This document shows, one piece after another, positions 26,975 through 35,706 of a DNA stretch of 64,000 nt. How positions within the stretch are numbered: position 1 is the first letter of the stretch; each line of letters opens with the position of its first letter. The notes under the pieces are model-generated. The model made no database searches, was not told the origin of the DNA, and saw only the letters and a program-made list of their open reading frames with translations. The position numbers were made by a program, and so were the translations under genes. Source of the stretch: Spectribacter acetivorans (GTDB lineage Bacteria; Pseudomonadota; Gammaproteobacteria; Nevskiales; Salinisphaeraceae); the NCBI RefSeq assembly GCF_031846305.1, contig NZ_JAVRHY010000005.1:124001-188000 (forward strand), written 5' to 3'.

Positions 26975-29974
26975 TTATCCGCTGAAATAGCGTGCGTCTG
27001 TTGTGGCGCGCCAGCGATCGTCAAAGACCAGATCGCAGACGAGAGTGCTCTCCCGCCCGGCGAGTTCCAGTTCGCCGGCTCGGTGGTGGCGTTCGTCGCG
27101 GAAATGATCACTCAGCATTTGCAGTAGTCGCTGCTTGTAGTCGGTGTCCTCGTTCTTTAGATGCGCCCCCTTGGTCTCCATGACGACAACGCGCTTTTGA
27201 TCACTTTCCTCACTGAGCGCGAAGACGAAGTCCGGGTACACCTTGTTGCGCCGCCAGCCCTGTAGGCCGTACTGCGATTTGGCGACGTTGCGGTGCCACC
27301 AGTCGAGTGCCGCCTGTTGGTCCAGGTAGGTGGCGAAATTGCACTCGAAGGTGTTGTCGAGCATCGCCTTGAACATCGGTTCCAGCAGGCTTTTCTGGAC
27401 CGGTTGATAGTCCTCGCGCATCAGCGGCTGGGGGTCACCGTTGGTAGCGATGCGCATGTTGTGTGGTAGTTCGTAGTCCGTCGCGTCAGCACGAAGCCGA
27501 AACTCGATGCGGCCGGCAGCAACCTCGGACTCGAACACGCCCTGGGCGAGGCGGTCGCGCTCGGCTTCGAGATCTAGGCGCAGTGTTTCAATGAGTGAGG
27601 CGCTGGAGGCCGCGATGGCGCCTTCGTCCAGGCCAGAGGTCAGCAGGCGCGTCAGTACGGCATCCACCCATCCCCAGACGATCCAGGGATTCGGTGCCAG
27701 ATCGAGCAGGGCCCGCACCACGCGGGCCCGGTCCAGCCGGACCTCGCCGGCTTCGGCGAAGCTTGTTTGTGCGCTTTCGGGTTCTTCGAGAATGGACAGC
27801 CCGATGCGCACCTGCTGCGCCCGCACGTTACGCGGGTCCGGTGCCCAGTTCGCGCAAAGGGCCTCGGTATTGACGGCATGCCAGTCGATCTGGGCGAGCA
27901 CGTCGCTGAAGTAGTCCAGTTCACGGCGGGTATCGTCTTCCACCCAGGTCACACGTGGCAGGAACAGCCGGAGCTTGCGAAAGCGCTCGCGACGTTGGGC
28001 GGTGACGACATTGCTTGCGCCGCTACCGGATCCGCCGTCGCTGATATGCAACGCCAGGTCGCCCATACCCTCCTGCTCCAAGGACTTCTTGATGTCGCCC
28101 ACCACCTTGGCGGTCTTGGCGTCGTGGCAAAGCACGTAGCAGGCGTCCAGGGCCTCCCGACCGGTCTTGGCAACCTGCGGCTGGCGCAGGATGCGGCCGA
28201 CGAGCTGCGTCATCGCCGCCGGATTGCGTCCGGCGGCCAGTGCGCACAACACGTAGGCAAACGGGCAGTCCCAGCCCTCCTGCAGCGCCTGCTTGGTAAT
28301 GATGACGCGTACCTCGCAGGTCGGCGAGAGCAGGTCGATATTCTCCGGGTCGCGCAGGTCGTTCTTTTCTGACGTCTTGATTGCGATCTGGGACTCGTGA
28401 AAACCCAGTTGCAGCAGGTAGGTCTTGGCATCCTCGGCATGAATGAAGCCGGATTCCAGCATATCACTGCCGGTCCGCTCCACCTGCACCAACAGAATGG
28501 GACGGATATAGCGTGCCGTTTCACCGTGCAGCCGATCGGCCTCCGCATGCAGCTGATTCAGCCGATCCACTGATGCGCTCAAACAGCTTTCCCAGTCATT
28601 CCAGGGGCGCACATCGACATTGATCGGCAGCTTGATCATCTCGGCGGCATCGAGATCCGTGCCTCTCACGTCCACCAGGATGTTGGAGCCGCCGCGCTTC
28701 TTCTTCGTATCCGCCACGCGCGGTGTGGCGGAAAGCTCCAGCAAAAAGCTCGGGTTGAAGCCGTCCAGCGTAGAGAGCGCGTTCTCGGTGTAGGCGTGAT
28801 GCCCCTCGTCGATGACCACCATCGGCCGCAGCATGCGCATGACATTACCCAGCGAGCTCTTCGCGATGGAGCCCTTCTGGTGCCTGATTTCCTCGCTGCT
28901 CAGGCCGGTTGGCGCGTAGGCGTCGAGGTTGGGCACGGCGTCCAGTAGTTCGAAGTGCCCCTCGATATCGTCCTCGCGCGGCAGGAATCCCAGCACGTTG
29001 CCGCGGTCGCGGAAGAAGCGCAGTGTTTCCTTCGACCGCCGGGCAGCAGACTGCAGCATCAGTAGCATCACGCAGAGGTGGGAGTCCACATCCATGCGCG
29101 ACAGCGGCGAGTGCTTTTCCAGAATTTTGACCCGCCCGGCGCCGGCGACGTTGAGCATTTGCCGGTAGGGGTGGTCGCGGTCGGTGAGGGCCTTGCGCGT
29201 CTGTTCGTAGATAGCTTCGTTGGGCACTACCCACAACACCAGCCCCGTGTGCTTGCCCAGAAAACCGGAAAAGGTCCGCGCCACGCTGGCGGCGGCCAGT
29301 AGGGTCTTGCCGCCACCGGTCGGCACTTTGAGACAGGCGTTGGGTATCGGCTGGCCGGCGCCGTCGAAACGGCTGTTGTAGTCCAGAGAGGCGAAGGCCG
29401 GCGGAAGCTGCTGGGCCTCGCGCAGCGCGTCCCAGGCCTTGCGCGGATAGTCGCTCATTTCGTTCGGCACATCGATTTCTGCAACGCGCAGCGCATTGGC
29501 GGCCTTCGCCGCTTTGTCGCGCTGTCGCTTCAGCTCGTCCAGATAGCGCCCGAGCTGGGTAAGCACCTCGGACTGAAACGGTTTCATGACAATCCCGCCG
29601 AGGTGCTCGACTTCGGCGCGAGCCCGCCGAGGTTCCCAGAACACCTGCCTATCCCGCTCGATGTTGCGCCGGAAACTGTCGTCGAGCTTGTCCTGCCAGT
29701 GCGTCAGGTCCACGCCATAGAGCAAGCCCAGATCCTCGACCCGGGCCTTGAAGCGCGTTACGTCGTCGGCGGACATCTCCGGTGCGTCGAAGACCAGATC
29801 GATATCCGACTCCGGCCGATGACCCCCACGTGCACGGGAGCCGTAAATCCACACCCGTTCCAGCCGTGGTATCTGTTGAAACAGGTTTCTCAGTTTCCGC
29901 GCGGACTGCGGCGCAATTCCGAAGTCCGGATCCAGTGGTCCCTCAGTAACCACCTCTGCTGCCTGAGCACTCAT
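26975..29974 (-). CDS. MntA-type nucleotidyltransferase fused to type III restriction subunit Res
   Basis: The protein has 999 residues from the ATG at 29974, which overlaps the HEPN stop (ATGA). Residues ~15-115 are a minimal nucleotidyltransferase with the complete GSX10DXD motif (Gly45-Ser46 to Asp57-x-Asp59, YGSRARGGHRPESDIDLVF) and a third Asp near 89, as in MntA antitoxins that AMPylate HepT. From ~130 the sequence is type III Res: Walker A CLKVPTGGGKTLLAA, DEAD-type box VVIDEGHHAY, helicase motif VGRILRQPQ and a C-terminal PD-ExK nuclease (VYPDFVFAL, VVMETKGAH). The join is in frame without a stop; Met130 (29587) could serve as an internal start. The fusion is unusual, since Res normally stands alone. 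Confidence 0.9.
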   Translation of the reverse strand: MSAQAAEVVTEGPLDPDFGIAPQSARKLRNLFQQIPRLERVWIYGSRARGGHRPESDIDLVFDAPEMSADDVTRFKARVEDLGLLYGVDLTHWQDKLDDSFRRNIERDRQVFWEPRRARAEVEHLGGIVMKPFQSEVLTQLGRYLDELKRQRDKAAKAANALRVAEIDVPNEMSDYPRKAWDALREAQQLPPAFASLDYNSRFDGAGQPIPNACLKVPTGGGKTLLAAASVARTFSGFLGKHTGLVLWVVPNEAIYEQTRKALTDRDHPYRQMLNVAGAGRVKILEKHSPLSRMDVDSHLCVMLLMLQSAARRSKETLRFFRDRGNVLGFLPREDDIEGHFELLDAVPNLDAYAPTGLSSEEIRHQKGSIAKSSLGNVMRMLRPMVVIDEGHHAYTENALSTLDGFNPSFLLELSATPRVADTKKKRGGSNILVDVRGTDLDAAEMIKLPINVDVRPWNDWESCLSASVDRLNQLHAEADRLHGETARYIRPILLVQVERTGSDMLESGFIHAEDAKTYLLQLGFHESQIAIKTSEKNDLRDPENIDLLSPTCEVRVIITKQALQEGWDCPFAYVLCALAAGRNPAAMTQLVGRILRQPQVAKTGREALDACYVLCHDAKTAKVVGDIKKSLEQEGMGDLALHISDGGSGSGASNVVTAQRRERFRKLRLFLPRVTWVEDDTRRELDYFSDVLAQIDWHAVNTEALCANWAPDPRNVRAQQVRIGLSILEEPESAQTSFAEAGEVRLDRARVVRALLDLAPNPWIVWGWVDAVLTRLLTSGLDEGAIAASSASLIETLRLDLEAERDRLAQGVFESEVAAGRIEFRLRADATDYELPHNMRIATNGDPQPLMREDYQPVQKSLLEPMFKAMLDNTFECNFATYLDQQAALDWWHRNVAKSQYGLQGWRRNKVYPDFVFALSEESDQKRVVVMETKGAHLKNEDTDYKQRLLQMLSDHFRDERHHRAGELELAGRESTLVCDLVFDDRWRATTDARYFSG

Positions 29975-30372
29975 TGCGTTTTCATCTGCTGTTCCAGACG
30001 TTGCATGGCCGGTAGCGCCTCCTCGCGCACGAAAGCCGCTATCTCGATCGCCTTGGCTTCGTTGTAGGTGTGGCTGGTCTCGTTGCGAGCGTTCTTGATG
30101 CGATCCCATAGATCGGGATCGTCTAGAAGGCCGGCCCGGAAAGCGGCCTGCAGAATCGGTCTTGCCATATCCTGCACCTGCTCGCCCTGATCCCGCAGAC
30201 AGTAGAACAAGGACTTGCGTGCAAGCTCGTAACTGAACTCGAAGCGCTGGATCAGGGCATCGCGTACCACGTCGGTTTCGTCCAGCGCCGCGACCTCGGC
30301 CAGCCGCGCCACGGCCCGCGAGAACTGATCGCGAGCCTGCTCGAATCGCTGTTGATGGCTGCTGGTCGACAT
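29971..30372 (-). CDS. HEPN toxin, HepT/HI0074-type nucleotidyltransferase substrate-binding protein
   Basis: The protein has 133 residues. It is an all-helical HEPN protein of the HI0074/HepT group (LIQRFEFSYELARKSLFYCL is typical). The ribonuclease signature RX4HXY is intact: Arg96, His101 and Tyr103 in ARNETSHTYNE. In studied HepT/MntA pairs HepT is an RNase toxin silenced when MntA adds AMP to this Tyr. Its ATG directly follows the Mod stop codon (TAA-ATG, no gap), and its stop overlaps the MntA-Res start. It is therefore embedded in the mod-res operon, and its cognate antitoxin is the N-terminal domain of Res. Confidence 0.9.
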   Translation of the reverse strand: MSTSSHQQRFEQARDQFSRAVARLAEVAALDETDVVRDALIQRFEFSYELARKSLFYCLRDQGEQVQDMARPILQAAFRAGLLDDPDLWDRIKNARNETSHTYNEAKAIEIAAFVREEALPAMQRLEQQMKTQ

Positions 30373-32262
30373 TTACGCCTCCCGGTACAGCGCGAAGGGT
30401 AGGGGTGCGTACTCCACGCCGTGTTCCTGCAACTGCCGGTTACTCAGGTACTTGGCTGGCGCGAACACCAGATTCTTGCGGTTTCCGCCGTGCTTCTGGC
30501 TCCACCCTTGCAGATCGCGGGCCACCGACAGCGTCAATGCGGCCTCGGGCGACTTCAGGAACAGTAGCGAAGGCTGGTAGATCAGCCACAGATGTTTGTC
30601 CTCGGCCTCGCCCAGATACCATTGCGGCGCCTTCTTGGGTCGCGCGGGCAGTGTTTCGCCGGTCGCCGTGTGGTACAGCCATGCCCCCAGGGACTCGTAA
30701 TCCGGCAAAGCCTCGCCGGAGAGCATTTTCTCCAGGTCTAGCGCCTCACCCAGCGTGCAGAAGGTGAACTCGCCGCCAAGGCCCTCCACGCGCTCCGAAA
30801 TCTTCTTGACGCCTTCCACCATCAGCCTGCCGTCTTTGACGGTGGCCTTGACCTCCGAGAAGCGCTTCTTTTCCACGCTGGCCTGATCGGCAAGATCACC
30901 CGAGCCGAAACCCTCGCGGGCCTTGATGGCTTCCACACGCTCCATCAGGTCGTCCACCTTCTTCAGCTTCGAGAAGGTTAGCTTCTCCTCCAGCAGTGTC
31001 TCGCGCTTTGTGCCGCTGAAGGCGTAGCCGTTGATGGCGCGGCGGACGCGTTCAGCAGTAATGCTGTCGGCATAGTCCTCGCACTCCACCAGCACGAACT
31101 TGCGCTCACCACCATCTTGTTCGTTGGCCGAAAGCACGGCGTGACCGGTGGTCGCCGAGCCCGCGAAAGAGTCCAGCACGATTGAATCCGGGTCGGTTGC
31201 GATTTCTATCACGCGCTTGATAAGCGAAACGGGTTTGGGCGTCAGCGTGGCGTCTTGCTGACTCTGGATGACACCCATTTCAAGCAGCGTGCGCTTGGCA
31301 TCCTGGGTATGGCCGACTTCGTCGTAGAACCAGAGTGTCTGGGGGACGCGGCCTTGCTTAACCTCGCTTAGGAAGCGCTTAATTGCAGGGGTGTTGTTGC
31401 CATCTTTGCCCCACCATATGCGGCCGTCCGTATCCCATTTTTTAAACGTCTCTTCATTAACTACCCAATATCGACCTTTAGGCGGTCCTTCGATAATGCG
31501 GCCACCTGGGCACCTTATGGCATAGATCCCGTCACGATAAGCGTTTCTTGCCGAAAGGTTCTCAGCTTTCCAGGGACCGCGCGGATCATTATCTGGATTG
31601 CTGTACCGGGACTCCATGGCCTCGGACCGTTTCAGCATATTCGGCCGCCATGTTTCGCGGTCCTTCGTGACCACGACCAGATGATCGTGATCTTCAGAGA
31701 AGTACTGCGCCGAATTTTTCGGTGAATAATTCTTCTGCCAGATGACGTTGGCTACGAAATTGTCCTCGCCGAATATCTCATCGAGTATCATCCGTGCTCG
31801 GTGTAGCTCGTTATCATCGAGCGTCATCCATAGGCTGCCGCGATCAGAAAGCAGCTCGCGCAGCAGCACCAGCCGTGGCCACATCATGCACAGCCACTTG
31901 TCGTGGCGGAGCATGTCCTCGCCGTCCACCGGGTTGCTGGACAGCCATTCCCGCATGATTGGCGAGTTGACGTTGTCGTTGTAGCACCAGCCCTCATTGC
32001 CGGTGTTGTAGGGCGGGTCGATGAACACCAGATCCACCTGCCCCGCATAGCGCGGGAGCAGCGCCTTCAGTGCGTGTAGATTGTCGCCATGAATGATGAG
32101 GTTGCCGTTCAGGTCACCAAGCCCCACGGATTTGTCCGTGACCGCCTCCAGCGGGCGGTAGGGCACCGACAGATGGTGGTTGTAGACGTACTCCTTCCCC
32201 TTGAACACCAACTCCGGCATAAACTTCAACAGCTCCTTATGGTCTGACGCGGCCGATCGCAC
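30373..32262 (-). CDS. mod: Type III DNA methyltransferase subunit Mod
   Basis: The protein has 629 residues with a GTG start at 32262; Met15 is an alternative. N6-adenine methyltransferase of the beta class: motif IV FIDPPYNTGNEGW precedes the SAM-binding motif LDSFAGSATTGHAVL, as in type III Mod proteins. The central ~190-residue region between them is the target-recognition part (about 150-330). It modifies one strand of an asymmetric site and guides the Res partner encoded two genes downstream. The N-terminus (MPELVFKGKEYVYNHHLSVP) is typical of a Mod branch lacking the longer coliphage-P1-type leader. Confidence 0.95.
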   Translation of the reverse strand: MRSAASDHKELLKFMPELVFKGKEYVYNHHLSVPYRPLEAVTDKSVGLGDLNGNLIIHGDNLHALKALLPRYAGQVDLVFIDPPYNTGNEGWCYNDNVNSPIMREWLSSNPVDGEDMLRHDKWLCMMWPRLVLLRELLSDRGSLWMTLDDNELHRARMILDEIFGEDNFVANVIWQKNYSPKNSAQYFSEDHDHLVVVTKDRETWRPNMLKRSEAMESRYSNPDNDPRGPWKAENLSARNAYRDGIYAIRCPGGRIIEGPPKGRYWVVNEETFKKWDTDGRIWWGKDGNNTPAIKRFLSEVKQGRVPQTLWFYDEVGHTQDAKRTLLEMGVIQSQQDATLTPKPVSLIKRVIEIATDPDSIVLDSFAGSATTGHAVLSANEQDGGERKFVLVECEDYADSITAERVRRAINGYAFSGTKRETLLEEKLTFSKLKKVDDLMERVEAIKAREGFGSGDLADQASVEKKRFSEVKATVKDGRLMVEGVKKISERVEGLGGEFTFCTLGEALDLEKMLSGEALPDYESLGAWLYHTATGETLPARPKKAPQWYLGEAEDKHLWLIYQPSLLFLKSPEAALTLSVARDLQGWSQKHGGNRKNLVFAPAKYLSNRQLQEHGVEYAPLPFALYREA

Positions 32263-32365
32263 CCTGCCGCGCGATCGTACCTGCAGCAGAAGGTAACCGA
32301 TTTGCTACGAGGGGCTTCGCCGTAAAGCGGATAGTGGCGGTGTGCGCCGCTTAGTCAACTACCGT

Positions 32366-32482
32366 TTACCGACACTTCTTACCAAGCCGGGCCGGCTTGG
32401 AGCGCCGGTGGGACTCGACCTTCACGGTCTTGGGTCCCGGCTTAGCCGACGTCCGCTGTGGACGACATTTCGTCCTTGCCAT
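32366..32482 (-). CDS. Small basic protein of 38 residues upstream of mod
   Basis: The ATG at 32482 is preceded by a perfect AGGAGGTGAT ribosome site (32487-32497 on the opposite strand), so translation is well supported. The product is strongly basic, with about 15 Lys/Arg in 38 residues, a Cys near each end (MARTKCRPQR and GKKCR) and a repeated-looking KPGPKTVKVESHRRSKPARL segment. No family is recognised. It lies 103 bp before mod on the same strand and may be a leader, a nucleic-acid-binding accessory or a small regulator of the type III operon. Confidence 0.7.
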   Translation of the reverse strand: MARTKCRPQRTSAKPGPKTVKVESHRRSKPARLGKKCR

Positions 32483-32750
32483 ATCAATCACCTCCTTCCG
32501 GCGGTAGGCAGCCACCGCGCCTCATCAGTGGCCTTCTCCGGAAGTAGGTGCAATAGATGGCGCACACCACCACTCGTTTAGAAAGTGAGATATTGGAGAA
32601 GTTCAGGCGCGAGTTGAATATCGGCCTGCGCCAATTTCGCATGTTTTCTTAAGTGAGCGTCGATGCCGCCACAAATCCTAGTCTGTCTTGCATTATGCAA
32701 CACCTTACAGATAGGCACTATTTTGGTCTGCCCTCTATTATCCTAAGCCA

Positions 32751-33428
32751 TCAGACGCGCCCTCCTGAAAACGTATTTTCCTCCGCGGACGCTGCCGCTA
32801 GGGAGTTCTCGACCAACCTTTCGCCGTATATCTGGGCAGCCCAAGACATGAGCGTGTATGACAACAAAAGTATTCCCGCATATACCGTGGGGCGACCTAG
32901 TTCCCCCGTTGCCCAGTAAGCGAAAGTCGGAAGCAGGAGAAACATAAGTAGGTTGATCATGCCGATGTCGCGCGCCGCGAGATATGAGCGATGCGCATCC
33001 AGGACCCCAGGGCACTTGGCATGTGCGCTATAGATTCGGTAGAAGAGCGCACCCTGCCTTCCGGGATCGTCAGGTAGAGGGCCGTAACGGTTCTCAATCC
33101 TGCTCATGTCAACGCGGGGATCCGCCGGTCCTAGGTTCGTAAAGGCCCGACTTCCGGGAAGCGGGTTGCGCCAGCGCCAGTGGATTGCTCGATCACGTAG
33201 CCGCGCGGGGATCAGTCCGAGTAGCACGATCCGAGTCAGTGCGATGACAGCCAATGAGAGCGTGCCGGGCGCGAGCGCTTCCTGGAGCTTTTGAACGAGA
33301 TCCGGACGATGGAGCTGCGCGAGCATGACAGGCTCGAAGGCTACGTATGCGAAGACCACGGCGTGTAGCAGCAGAACCGCCCGAAGCAGCCAAGCGTTCT
33401 GCTCCTTGAGCGAAGGGCTATGGGCCAC
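32751..33428 (-). CDS. Multi-TM protein of the ubiquitin-like conjugation locus
   Basis: The preferred start is GTG 33428 with GGAAGGG just upstream, giving 225 residues and an 11-nt overlap with the preceding stop. Four hydrophobic helices are visible: about 12-34, 47-68, 160-182 and 186-206. The long loop (about 70-158) between the two helix pairs holds PLPGSRAFTNLGPADPRVDM and the Cys in AHAKCPGVLDAHRSYLAARD. The C-terminus ends FSGGRV. No family is recognised. Its overlap with the E2-E1-JAB gene suggests a membrane effector or conjugation target of that system. Confidence 0.75.
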   Translation of the reverse strand: MAHSPSLKEQNAWLLRAVLLLHAVVFAYVAFEPVMLAQLHRPDLVQKLQEALAPGTLSLAVIALTRIVLLGLIPARLRDRAIHWRWRNPLPGSRAFTNLGPADPRVDMSRIENRYGPLPDDPGRQGALFYRIYSAHAKCPGVLDAHRSYLAARDIGMINLLMFLLLPTFAYWATGELGRPTVYAGILLLSYTLMSWAAQIYGERLVENSLAAASAEENTFSGGRV

Positions 33429-35700
33429 AATTCCCTTCCGCATGCATGATGGCATGCAGCCTTTCCGGCGTGACAATGAGTAGCACTGATGGCGGTGGGC
33501 GCCCGGAACCGAGTTCGCGCGCGGTCTCCCAGTCGCGTGCCGATGGGCCGTGATCATCAAGGTGTGAATGCCAGGTCCCGACATCGAACAGAGCGCCGCC
33601 TGTTGCGCGGTGGCGAGCAATGATGGCCTGTTTCAGGCCATTGGTGCCCAGCGTGAAAAGGGTTTCGGAACGGACACTATCTGGAGGCGCTGGGAGCAAG
33701 TCCACTACGGTCACTGCCTTGAGCCGGACGCTGCACTTGCCGATCAGAACGCCCCCGGTTTCTGACGCAGGCCAGCGTTTCGCTTCGGCGCGCATCTGGT
33801 CGAGAACACGTTGCGATACCCGCATTGTCCAGCCAGGCGTCGATTGAATCGGGATCACGTGGAACGGAGCAACCGATCGCCTGGACCAGCCTGTGTCAGG
33901 AGCGTTCTCCGCTGTGTGGCCTACGGCTATCTCACCGTTGCCGTCACCGTGCTGCATGACTTCTACTAATGTTTCGGTCAACGCCGCTGTCATTGCTGAA
34001 AGGCGCATGTCCGTCATCGGCATAGTCAACGAGCTGCATCCCTGACCAATCTGCACCTCCGAAAGCCCATGCTCAGGGTCGCACAGCAGGCTACGGAGGC
34101 GATTCTCGTCAACGGTTGCATACAGTTCGGCAACAAGGTCGCAAAGTGTGGGGTTGTGGGCCTTTCCCTCGACCAACAAGAATCCGCCGTTACCGCGCCC
34201 GAACAGTGCAGCTTCCGCTAACCGGGGCTCAACATCCTGTGGCGCAAGGAGCGACAACGCTTCGCGTACGCCCAACGACGCCGTGGTATTAACTGCATAG
34301 GTGGACTGTTTTGTAAGGATCCCCCGACGGCGCCCTACGCTCTGCAGATCCTGTACGAGATCCCCTTTGTGAACCTGCGGTTCCTGGCCAAGACGAACAA
34401 GTTCATCGGCCAGTGCGTCTGCCTTGTACCGGGGCGGACCACAGTACGTTAGGGCGTGCCGAGCTAGATTGTGCGGCATCAGCAGATCCTGGTCGCTTGC
34501 TATGGTGATAGAAGCGCCAGAACGTGCCAAATGCACTGCCATTTTCGAGCCGACGCTGCCACACCCGAGCATGGCAACAGAACCTGTCTCCGGTGCACCC
34601 GAGACGTTGCGCAGCAAGGCGGGATTGGCAACGTCGAGCTGCGTAGCCGGAGCAACGGGTTCGTCGCTACCCGAAGCGAAGAGCGCGTTACGCCCCCGGG
34701 TGGCGCGCACTTCGACAATATAGGGAAGCAATTCGATGTCAGACGCGGAACCGATCAGGTGAAATGGACGCCGGGCGCACAGGACGATACCTATCGGTAC
34801 TGGTGTTTCGAGAGCACGTCCACGGAAGTACCGTTCCAGCGCTTCGAGCATACCCCGGAGGTTTTGGCCACAACGTAGTTCGTTGGCACGGTTCTGGAGC
34901 GCACCCAGCGTGGTCACTGTTTCAGGTAGATAGGTATCGGCTATGAACTGCTCGCCGCTCGGCAGCTTGTCTGGCCAGACGACGCAACACACGGTGCTGC
35001 CTAAAGTGGATTCTGCTCCGGGCCGAGTGATGAACAGATCATTGTCCGCCCGCTTGAGACGCGTCCGCTCGGCGCTGACGTGAAGCATCGCCGCGGCGCC
35101 GGACGAAAGTCTGTTATCCACCGCACCGAGCCGTATATAGCCCGCCCTGAAAATGCGATGGCCTCCGCTGCGATCCACCAGGGTGCGGCAGGACTCCGCG
35201 TCGATTGCCATCAGGTTCGCCAAGTCGCGCCTTAGGGTGGGCTCCCACCCCTGCTCGCGGTTAATCAACGTCCCCTCGGCTGCGTGCTGCAACCAGATCA
35301 CAAGTTGATCGACAAGGTGAAAGATGCCGCCCTCCACCATGCCGAACTGGAAGAAGAACTCTCGCTGACTACCGTCGAGCAGGCATGGGCGCGGCAGCGT
35401 ATCCGTTGCGTCCGGCTGGATATGGGGTAGATCGCGGGGGAAATCTGTGCGCAAATAAAAGGCCGGAGACGACCACGGATACGATGGCCCCAGCACAACT
35501 TGTACGGTTTCCGCATTGCGCACTCCGTTGGGGCTTTGCCCATCCGGCTTCATGTGCAATGGCAGCTCAACGTCTATATCCAGCTCGACCGTAGCGCTTG
35601 TTTTAATGGCGTCGATGATTCTGCCGGCGCGGCATCCCGGGTGACGCGTTGCAACCGCTAAAAAGTGCTCTGCGTGCGCACGGAGGCTCTCTCCGGGCAT
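33418..35700 (-). CDS. E2-E1-JAB triple-fusion ubiquitin-like conjugation enzyme
   Basis: The protein has 760 residues. Residues ~1-150 form an E2 (UBC-like) domain with SYPWSSPAFYLRTDFP, the candidate catalytic Cys106 (LPRPCLLDG) and IFHLVDQLVIWLQHAAEGTL. A linker domain (about 160-360) follows. An E1/ThiF domain (about 370-600) has the nucleotide loop LGCGSVGS (379-386), the acidic DQDLLMPHNLARHAL and the candidate E1 cysteine Cys555 (GQGCSSL). A C-terminal JAB/MPN isopeptidase (about 620-755) has Glu647 (SETGGVLIG) and GTWHSHLDDHGPSARD (His711, His713, Ser720, Asp723). The architecture is related to CBASS Cap2/Cap3 and Bil enzymes, but here all parts are fused. It probably activates, conjugates and trims a C-terminal Gly-type substrate. 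Confidence 0.9.
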   Translation of the reverse strand: MPGESLRAHAEHFLAVATRHPGCRAGRIIDAIKTSATVELDIDVELPLHMKPDGQSPNGVRNAETVQVVLGPSYPWSSPAFYLRTDFPRDLPHIQPDATDTLPRPCLLDGSQREFFFQFGMVEGGIFHLVDQLVIWLQHAAEGTLINREQGWEPTLRRDLANLMAIDAESCRTLVDRSGGHRIFRAGYIRLGAVDNRLSSGAAAMLHVSAERTRLKRADNDLFITRPGAESTLGSTVCCVVWPDKLPSGEQFIADTYLPETVTTLGALQNRANELRCGQNLRGMLEALERYFRGRALETPVPIGIVLCARRPFHLIGSASDIELLPYIVEVRATRGRNALFASGSDEPVAPATQLDVANPALLRNVSGAPETGSVAMLGCGSVGSKMAVHLARSGASITIASDQDLLMPHNLARHALTYCGPPRYKADALADELVRLGQEPQVHKGDLVQDLQSVGRRRGILTKQSTYAVNTTASLGVREALSLLAPQDVEPRLAEAALFGRGNGGFLLVEGKAHNPTLCDLVAELYATVDENRLRSLLCDPEHGLSEVQIGQGCSSLTMPMTDMRLSAMTAALTETLVEVMQHGDGNGEIAVGHTAENAPDTGWSRRSVAPFHVIPIQSTPGWTMRVSQRVLDQMRAEAKRWPASETGGVLIGKCSVRLKAVTVVDLLPAPPDSVRSETLFTLGTNGLKQAIIARHRATGGALFDVGTWHSHLDDHGPSARDWETARELGSGRPPPSVLLIVTPERLHAIMHAEGNCGP

Positions 35701-35706
35701 GGGGAA

